NCBI GenBank assembly: GCA_016844565.1 | Contig: JAENJB010000031.1 | Span: 1 to 9,499, forward strand | Length of the DNA: 9,499 nt | Direction of reading: 5' to 3' | Source: Dehalococcoidia bacterium | Lineage (GTDB): Bacteria > Chloroflexota > Dehalococcoidia > JAENJB01 | Shown: positions 4,916-9,499 of the stretch, in pieces | Layout of the letters: every line of letters begins with the position of its first letter | How positions within the stretch are numbered: position 1 is the stretch's first letter | Program-made: the position numbers and the translations under genes | Notes under the pieces: generated by a model | Told to the model about the DNA's origin: nothing | The model's database searches: none | The model's input: the letters and a program-made list of their open reading frames with translations, nothing else

Positions 4916-6772
4916 ATGAAGAGATTGATTAGCGCGAAAGCAATACTTGCCTTACTCCTTGTTTCCCTTTTACTTTCGCAACCGGCCGCCACCTATGCGC
5001 TGGTAAGACAGGCTAACGGCTACACGGTGGTGGACAGCAGACAATATCCGATCATCTTCATCCCCGGCATGGCCGGTTCCACGCTTGATGTCCAGGGAGA
5101 GGGTACGATCAATGCATGGCCGGGGAGTTTATCAGTAGGTGATGAGGCTTTTAAGGTACTGGCGCTGAAAGAGGATGGGCGGACACCCACACATGGCGTA
5201 CGAGCTATCGCCACCGATACGGTGAAACATGGACTCGGAGATGTCTACCCGGTCTCAGGCCCCCTTGTCACCTTCGCGCTGAGCGCCTTGCCAGGAGTTG
5301 GCCCCCTATTCTTTCATAAGGTAGGAGTGACAGAAGACCTGCGATTCTTTCCGATATACCAGGGGTTTTATGATTACATGGAAAAAGAAGGGTATAAGTT
5401 GAATGATAACCCATCCGGATCCGGAAAGGTGTTCTTTGATTTTCCGTATGATTTCAGACAGGACAATAAACGGTGGACCGTGCTCCTGGACAAGAAGGTG
5501 GATGCCGTGCTCAAACAGACCAAGAGCGACAAGGTGATCCTGGTCGGGCATAGCATGGGCGGCCTGCAGGCCAGGCTCTACATGAAAGACCCGAACATGG
5601 CCAAGAAGGTGGCGGCAGTCGTCTTCATGGGGACGCCACATCATGGTTCGCCCATGCCCTTCTATGCCATGACGGATGGCTACAATTTTGGCAATTTGAA
5701 GCTGACCAACACCAGGATGTGGGAAATTTCAGGGAACTGGGAAGGGGGCTACCAGCTTCTACCTGATTACCCCTTTCTTGTGGAGGAAAAGCTTGGCAAG
5801 GAAATCTGGGGCATTGACAAGATAAACACCGAGGACTGGATCAGCATACAGGAGTATGATCATTACTTGGCCGCGGAGACGATCAGATGGGCGCTTGGAG
5901 AAAAGGCAGCGAAACCCTACAAGTATCGTTACGGCCTTCCCAACAGAGATTTCGCACGCAAAAGCATAGATTTTCACAAGGAACTGGGCGACTTCGTCGA
6001 TAGGTATCCTTTGGTGAAATACTACATGATCAGGGGCATTGACCAGGAGACTGTCCAGGCCTTCACCTACCGTTTTCAAGACGTCGGGCTGGCCAAGCCA
6101 GTGCTTCGTCTATCTAAATTGGTAAACAAAGAAGGTGATGGGACTGTCCCTTTGAAGGGAGCGAAGATAGATGGTGTGGATGGGGTATTTGATGTGAAAG
6201 CTGAACATGGGAGTATTCCCAGCAACGTCGACGCGCAGAAGATCCTGACCGATCTTCGCAAGAAGATCCATAATGAGGACTTCAGAAATGGCCTGGTGGA
6301 TAATATGTCCGGCTTCGCAAGAGGGAAACTGGCTGAACTGAGCATGACTCCGCGGTTCAGCGGTCTTACACCTTCTATGTTTGGTCTGATCAAGGATGCG
6401 GTGCTGTGGCTGTTTCAACCTGATCCGGAGAAGATCAAGCTGCGCGATGAGATCAGGGCAATGGCTCTGGCGGAATTCAGGAATGCCCGGGCCAACATAA
6501 CCATAGCCGTAGCCGCCGATAAAGAGAACCCGGAACATCTGTACATGGTGATTGATAACTATGAGCTCAAAGATGCCGGCACCGGCGTCGTCAGTGGCGC
6601 CACGGTGAACATAAAAGTGGATTCCTACAGGACCTTCGAGCAGGTTGTGAAGAAGCAGATGAATCTTATGGCGGCCTACACATCTGGCGCGGTGAAAGTT
6701 GAAGGGGCAGGCTTCTCCGATGGACTCCAACTAAAAATAGCTCAGTGGCTCGTCAAGTATTTTATGAAATGA
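4916..6772 (+). CDS. Exported LCAT-like alpha/beta hydrolase with C-terminal SCP2-like region
   Basis: Predicted secreted or envelope lipase/acyltransferase of 618 residues. A signal peptide is clear: MKRL, a long hydrophobic core (ILALLLVSLLL) and a likely cleavage after TYA (residue 28). The hydrolase part resembles the lecithin:cholesterol acyltransferase family: oxyanion-loop region YPIIFIPGMAGSTL (from residue 45), nucleophile elbow GHSMGG (S213), MGTPHHGSP, then GDGTVPL (D408) and EHGSIP (H431), giving a full Ser-Asp-His triad. Residues about 520-618 contain VDSYRTF (568-574) and SGAVKVEG (590-597), which look like the strand/helix and terminal strand of an SCP2 sterol-carrier domain. 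This is a proposed fusion. ATG 4916 is chosen over the upstream in-frame ATG 4871 because AAAGGAG (4904-4910) is 5 nt away and the signal peptide then starts correctly. The next gene converges, 22 nt away. Hydrolase assignment is firm; substrate is unknown. Confidence 0.88.
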   Translation: MKRLISAKAILALLLVSLLLSQPAATYALVRQANGYTVVDSRQYPIIFIPGMAGSTLDVQGEGTINAWPGSLSVGDEAFKVLALKEDGRTPTHGVRAIATDTVKHGLGDVYPVSGPLVTFALSALPGVGPLFFHKVGVTEDLRFFPIYQGFYDYMEKEGYKLNDNPSGSGKVFFDFPYDFRQDNKRWTVLLDKKVDAVLKQTKSDKVILVGHSMGGLQARLYMKDPNMAKKVAAVVFMGTPHHGSPMPFYAMTDGYNFGNLKLTNTRMWEISGNWEGGYQLLPDYPFLVEEKLGKEIWGIDKINTEDWISIQEYDHYLAAETIRWALGEKAAKPYKYRYGLPNRDFARKSIDFHKELGDFVDRYPLVKYYMIRGIDQETVQAFTYRFQDVGLAKPVLRLSKLVNKEGDGTVPLKGAKIDGVDGVFDVKAEHGSIPSNVDAQKILTDLRKKIHNEDFRNGLVDNMSGFARGKLAELSMTPRFSGLTPSMFGLIKDAVLWLFQPDPEKIKLRDEIRAMALAEFRNARANITIAVAADKENPEHLYMVIDNYELKDAGTGVVSGATVNIKVDSYRTFEQVVKKQMNLMAAYTSGAVKVEGAGFSDGLQLKIAQWLVKYFMK

Positions 6773-6794
6773 CATTAGTAAACGATCTTGAGTA

Positions 6795-7970
6795 TTAGCC
6801 GGACTTCACCACCAGTCTCTTGACCGCCTGCCCCAGGCCCTCCAGGGTAAGGGGGAACATGGGAAAGAGCTTCCCGATGAGGCGGACGGAGGGCTGGCCC
6901 CATAGGCGCGGCTCCTCGGGGTTCATCCAGACGCTGTGTGTGAAATGCTCGGCTATCCGCTTCATCCACACCACCCCCGGTGACTCGTTGCGCTGGTAGT
7001 AGTTGATGGCCCCGTACCTCTCCATCAGCTCGCTGGGCGCCATGGCGGCGTCTCCCACCAGCAGCAACTTGTAGTCGGGCTCCAGCGTCCGCAGCAGCAG
7101 GTCGGTACTCACCTTCTCCTGCCTCTCCATGTCCTGGTAGACGTCATCGTAGATGCAATTGTGAAAGTAGTAGTAGCGGAAGTCCTTGAAATGGGAGCTG
7201 GAATGGGCCGCCGAGAAAAGCTGGCTGCACAGCCGGGCGAAGGGCGACATGGAGCCGCCCACATCCATTAACAGCAGCACCTTGACGGTGTTCTTCCGGC
7301 TGCGCTCCCAGACCAGTTCGATCTCTCCGGCGTTGTCCGCGGTAGCATCGATCGTCTCCTCCAGGTCCAGCTCATCCTCCGGCCCCGTCCGGTTGAGCTG
7401 CCGCAGCCCTCTCAGCGCCATCTTCATCTGGCGGACATCGAGGGTCAAATCATCTCGGTAGTTCTGGAACCTTCTCTCCTGGGCAATCTTGATGGCAGAC
7501 CGGCCGCCTGACTCGCCCCCGATACGTATGCCGCCGGGATGATAGCCGGAATGTCCGAAGGGCGAGGTGCCGCCCCGCCCTACCCAGTAGTGCCCCCCAT
7601 CATGCTGTCCGGTCTGTTCGGCGAGCCTCTTCTCCAGCTCCTTCATCAGCTCTTCCAGGTCCATCTTGTCGAAGAGGGCCTGCTCTTCCGGTGAGAGAAG
7701 CGCTCGGTTGCGCATCGGCGATTTGAGCCACTCCAGCACCTGCTCCGTAATCTCGTCCGGCGTCTCTATCCCCTTGAAGTACTCCTGAAAGGCCACATCG
7801 TAATGGTCGTAGTGGGTCTCGCTCTTGACCAGGATGGCCCTGGCCAGAAAATAGAACTCGTCCATGTTGCTGATGTGCCCCCCGGCGAGAGCTTCCATCA
7901 GGGTCATCCACTCGGTGATGGAGACGGGGACCTTGTGCTTTCTTAAGACATAGAAGAAGTCAGTGAACAT
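6795..7970 (-). CDS. CoxE-like VWA-domain protein
   Basis: A protein of 391 residues, partner of MoxR ATPases. The N-terminal half is helical and charged (residues 1-120). A Gly-rich linker GRGGTSPFGHSGYHPGGIRI (131-150) is characteristic of this subfamily, and the VWA fold starts near 228. The metal-binding MIDAS is LLLMDVGGSMSP (D236, S240), with Gly at the position where the classical DxSxS has its first Ser; GDAAMAPSEL (D307) supplies the later Asp. DxGxS is usual in CoxE-like proteins, so metal binding is plausible. It follows the MoxR gene with only 2 nt between stop and ATG, so translation is probably coupled; AGGTAGGG overlaps the upstream stop. MoxR/VWA pairs remodel or insert cofactors into client enzymes (CoxD/CoxE in CO dehydrogenase maturation). 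No molybdenum hydroxylase gene is visible, so the client is unknown. No signal peptide or membrane segment is seen. Confidence 0.9.
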   Translation of the reverse strand: MFTDFFYVLRKHKVPVSITEWMTLMEALAGGHISNMDEFYFLARAILVKSETHYDHYDVAFQEYFKGIETPDEITEQVLEWLKSPMRNRALLSPEEQALFDKMDLEELMKELEKRLAEQTGQHDGGHYWVGRGGTSPFGHSGYHPGGIRIGGESGGRSAIKIAQERRFQNYRDDLTLDVRQMKMALRGLRQLNRTGPEDELDLEETIDATADNAGEIELVWERSRKNTVKVLLLMDVGGSMSPFARLCSQLFSAAHSSSHFKDFRYYYFHNCIYDDVYQDMERQEKVSTDLLLRTLEPDYKLLLVGDAAMAPSELMERYGAINYYQRNESPGVVWMKRIAEHFTHSVWMNPEEPRLWGQPSVRLIGKLFPMFPLTLEGLGQAVKRLVVKSG

Positions 7971-7972
7971 CC

Positions 7973-8833
7973 CTACCTGCGGCGGATGACCAGGGTATCT
8001 CCAACCCGGGTCATGTAGTTGTTGACGAAGTAGTCGTAGTCCGTCTCTTTCTTCAAGAGCGTGCCCATGAATGGGACCCCTTTGGCGATATCATCGTGGG
8101 GTATCCCGCCGGCCATCAGCGCCCGGATCCAATCTATCAGTTCGCTGGTCGAGGGCTTCTTCCGGAACTCCTCGATCTCTCTCAACGAGTAGAAGACCTT
8201 CAGTGCCTCCTTGAGAAGGCCGGGCTTCAGATCGGGGAAGTGCACACCGACTATTTCCTCCATCAACTTGGCGTCAGGGAACTCGATGTAGTGGAAGATG
8301 CAGCGGCGCAGGAAGGCATCGGGAAGCTCCTTCTCCGCGTTGCTGGTGATGACGGTTACCGGACGGTGGACAGCGGTAATGGTCTCGTTGGTCTCCGGAA
8401 TATGGAAGCTCATCTCGTCCAGCTCGTTGAGGAGGTCGTTGGGGAACTCGATGTCCGCCTTGTCGACCTCGTCGATGAGCAGCACCACCTGCTCGGGAGC
8501 GGTGAAGGCACGCCCCAGCTTGCCCAGCTTGATGTAGTGTTTGATATCGGCGACGTCCTTGTCGCCGAACCGGCTGTCGTTGAGCCGCTGCACAGTGTCG
8601 TAGAGATATAGCCCCTCCTGGGCCTTGGTGGTTGACTTCACATGCCAGGTAATGAGCTTCTTCTCCAGTGCTTTGGCGATGCTGCGGGCCAGCATGGTCT
8701 TCCCCGTCCCCGGCTCACCACGGATGAGCAATGGCCTTCCAAGGGCGATGGATACATTGACGGCGTTCCTCAAGGGTTCGGAGGTGACATAGTCGGCCGA
8801 ACCCTTGAACTGGTCGAAACTGGCATTTTTCAC
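7973..8833 (-). CDS. MoxR-family AAA+ ATPase
   Basis: A chaperone-like AAA+ ATPase of 286 residues, the first gene of a pair with the VWA protein. Visible motifs are Walker A GEPGTGKT (39-46), Walker B LLIDEVDKAD (D121, E122), sensor 1 VITSNAEKELP (N165) and arginine finger FLRRC (R176, R177). The lid domain continues through KPSTSELIDWIRAL (sensor 2 region). Length and the RPLLIRGEPGTGKT context are typical of the MoxR group (AAA_5 type). The GTG at 8833 is chosen; GGAGGT lies 9 nt upstream, and no in-frame ATG fits. A promoter is visible at 8877-8906. By analogy with CoxD and other MoxR proteins it would use ATP to remodel a client delivered by the VWA partner in the cytoplasm. The client cannot be named from this window. 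Confidence 0.94.
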   Translation of the reverse strand: MKNASFDQFKGSADYVTSEPLRNAVNVSIALGRPLLIRGEPGTGKTMLARSIAKALEKKLITWHVKSTTKAQEGLYLYDTVQRLNDSRFGDKDVADIKHYIKLGKLGRAFTAPEQVVLLIDEVDKADIEFPNDLLNELDEMSFHIPETNETITAVHRPVTVITSNAEKELPDAFLRRCIFHYIEFPDAKLMEEIVGVHFPDLKPGLLKEALKVFYSLREIEEFRKKPSTSELIDWIRALMAGGIPHDDIAKGVPFMGTLLKKETDYDYFVNNYMTRVGDTLVIRRR

Positions 8834-8876
8834 CGGACAGTTACCTCCAGGAAATGACTTCTACCGCAAACATTAA

Positions 8877-8906
8877 AGTATATAAGGACTGGCATGGTGT
8901 AAGCAA
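8877..8906 (-). promoter_or_regulatory. Promoter of the moxR-VWA operon
   Basis: On the minus strand TTGCTT (8906-8901), an 18-nt spacer and TATACT (8882-8877) form a good sigma70-type promoter. Transcription would begin near 8870, leaving a leader of about 37 nt before the GTG at 8833. Confidence 0.6.
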
Positions 8907-9005
8907 ACCAGGAACACGTCAGAGGTTGCGACGAAACGCGCCGATGAAGGGCCACAGGCTGCCGTTCACTGTCATTACCTCAAAAATACCAGTCCGGCAC
9001 GGCCT

Positions 9006-9127
9006 GTCATTGTGAGCCTATCCCGACCTGCCGGGAGGGCGAAGCAATCTCTGAGCCACTAGTACCGTATGAGATTGCTTCGGGCGGAGTTTATCCTGAG
9101 CCTTCGGCGAAGGGCCCTCGCAATGAC
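9006..9127. repeat. REP-like imperfect palindrome (type 2) with nested hairpins
   Basis: Outer arms GTCATTGTGAG (9006-9016) and CTCGCAATGAC (9117-9127) pair with one G-T. Inner arms CGAAGCAATCTC (9040-9051) and GAGATTGCTTCG (9071-9082) pair perfectly. Each side also holds its own small hairpin: TCCCG/CGGGA (9021-9025 with 9032-9036) on the left and CCTTC/GAAGG (9101-9105 with 9109-9113) on the right. The whole would fold as a multi-branched structure. It shares its outer GTCATT and inner GAAG-AATC elements with the palindrome at 4677-4755. The open frame across it is not considered a gene. Confidence 0.7.
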
Positions 9128-9187
9128 GGCAACTGTGGCGGGGCTATATTTTCATCCTTCATGGTGCTGGCTGCAAGCCAGAATGGG

Positions 9188-9259
9188 GGATTCCCGCAAA
9201 GGCGGGAATCCAGGCCGCCGAAGGCGGAAGCCACCCCAGTTGGCCCGACATGTCGGGCC
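9188..9259. repeat. Cluster of three tight palindromes
   Basis: In 72 bp there are GGATTCCCGC/GCGGGAATCC (9188-9197 with 9202-9211, 4-nt loop), CCGCC/GGCGG (9215-9219 with 9223-9227, GAA loop) and a perfect 18-bp palindrome GGCCCGACATGTCGGGCC (9242-9259). The first resembles widely dispersed bacterial GATTCCCGC-type repeats. Neither a T-tract nor a gene is attached. Confidence 0.65.
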
Positions 9260-9305
9260 GGCTCGGCGCGGCCGGAAGCATATTCCCATATTCCGTCTGA
9301 ATGCC

Positions 9306-9334
9306 TTGATAATACATATGGCCTCTGATAGAAT
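9306..9334 (+). promoter_or_regulatory. Promoter of tRNA-Val
   Basis: A -35 box TTGATA (9306-9311), a 17-nt spacer and a -10 box TAGAAT (9329-9334) place the start near 9341, six nucleotides before the mature tRNA. The layout mirrors that of the tRNA-Arg promoter. Confidence 0.7.
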
Positions 9335-9346
9335 TCTCTCTTGGAT

Positions 9347-9423
9347 GGGCGGTTAGCTCAGTTGGTTAGAGCGCTGCGTTGACATCGCAGAGGTAACTGG
9401 TTCGAATCCAGTACTGCCCACCA
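9347..9423 (+). tRNA. tRNA-Val(GAC)
   Basis: A complete cloverleaf. The acceptor GGGCGGT (9347-9353) pairs with ACTGCCC (9413-9419) with one G-T. The D-arm is GCTC/GAGC. Anticodon stem CTGCG/CGCAG (9374-9378 with 9386-9390) holds loop TTGACAT, giving anticodon GAC (9381-9383), which reads GUC and GUU. The T-arm is ACTGG/CCAGT with loop TTCGAAT. Discriminator A9420 is followed by an encoded CCA (9421-9423). The 76 nt after it to the window end show no gene. Confidence 0.97.
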
Positions 9424-9499
9424 TACTGTATGATCGGCAGAACTCCTATTCTCTCCTCTACGACATCTCATTTTGTTTACGTATATAATGAATAATGAC

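Noticed and set aside
6110..6730. Open frame of 206 codons on the minus strand
   Set aside because: Antisense of the LCAT-like gene C-terminal half; low-complexity shadow with no start signal.
8096..8611. Open frame of 171 codons on the plus strand inside moxR
   Set aside because: Opposite strand of a gene with complete AAA+ motifs; rich in Leu/Val/Asp as expected for a codon shadow.
8886..8995. Inverted repeat GGACTGG (8886-8892) and CCAGTCC (8989-8995)
   Set aside because: Seven base pairs at a distance of about 100 nt is within chance expectation and no structure or gene relates to it.
9006..9259. CRISPR-like or transposon-end reading of the repeats
   Set aside because: No direct repeats with regular spacers, no transposase frame and no target-site duplication seen; palindromic REP-like units explain the pattern.
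9069..9356. Open frame of 95 codons on the plus strand in the palindrome-rich gap
   Set aside because: It translates REP-like repeats and runs into tRNA-Val; Arg/Gly-rich with no domain.
9484..9489. TATAAT near the right edge
   Set aside because: No suitable -35 at 16-18 nt and the gene it might serve is outside the window.

Overview
The window reads as a piece of a bacterial chromosome, most likely from an uncultivated Chloroflexota (Dehalococcoidia-like) lineage. That placement is an inference from four things: a CxxC-x17-CxxC zinc-ribbon protein heading an RNA-handling gene cluster, the style of the DnaX N-terminus, tRNAs with encoded CCA and many GTG starts, and REP-like palindromes in the gaps. 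No 16S rRNA or ribosomal-protein cluster is present to settle it. Nothing looks like a phage, a transposase gene or a CRISPR array.

Layout. (1) 1-607, minus: N-terminal 202 residues of DnaX (DNA polymerase III gamma/tau), running off the left edge. (2) 706-781, plus: tRNA-Arg(CCG) with a good sigma70-type promoter, divergent from dnaX. (3) 977-3207, plus: four closely spaced genes (double zinc-ribbon protein, ribosomal protein S21, Gly-rich RRM RNA-binding protein, DEAD-box helicase) behind one clear promoter and a leader of about 107 nt. This looks like a cold-response or RNA-remodelling operon. A perfect 16-bp hairpin separates the zinc-ribbon gene from rpsU. (4) 3204-4136, minus: a poorly known protein with a PAP2/Aur1-type His-His-Asp pattern. 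It converges on the helicase gene and shares a CTAG with its stop codon. (5) 4255-4638, plus: a stand-alone PAS-domain protein, divergent from the previous gene. (6) 4639-4915: a gap holding a REP-like imperfect palindrome. (7) 4916-6772, plus: an exported LCAT-like alpha/beta hydrolase with a visible Ser-Asp-His triad and a C-terminal region resembling an SCP2 sterol-carrier domain. (8) 6795-8833, minus: a two-gene operon of a MoxR-family AAA+ ATPase and a CoxE-like VWA protein. (9) 8834-9346: a gene-free gap dense in palindromes, with a second REP-like element of the same design. (10) 9347-9423, plus: tRNA-Val(GAC) with its own promoter.

Functionally the window mixes core genes (dnaX, rpsU, two tRNAs) with accessory ones. 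The clearest working units are the RNA operon, where the products could loosen, bind and help re-initiate translation on structured RNA, and the MoxR/VWA pair, a chaperone-like module whose client is not visible here. The most unusual items are the predicted LCAT-SCP2 fusion and the PAP2-like protein without an obvious multi-pass membrane topology.
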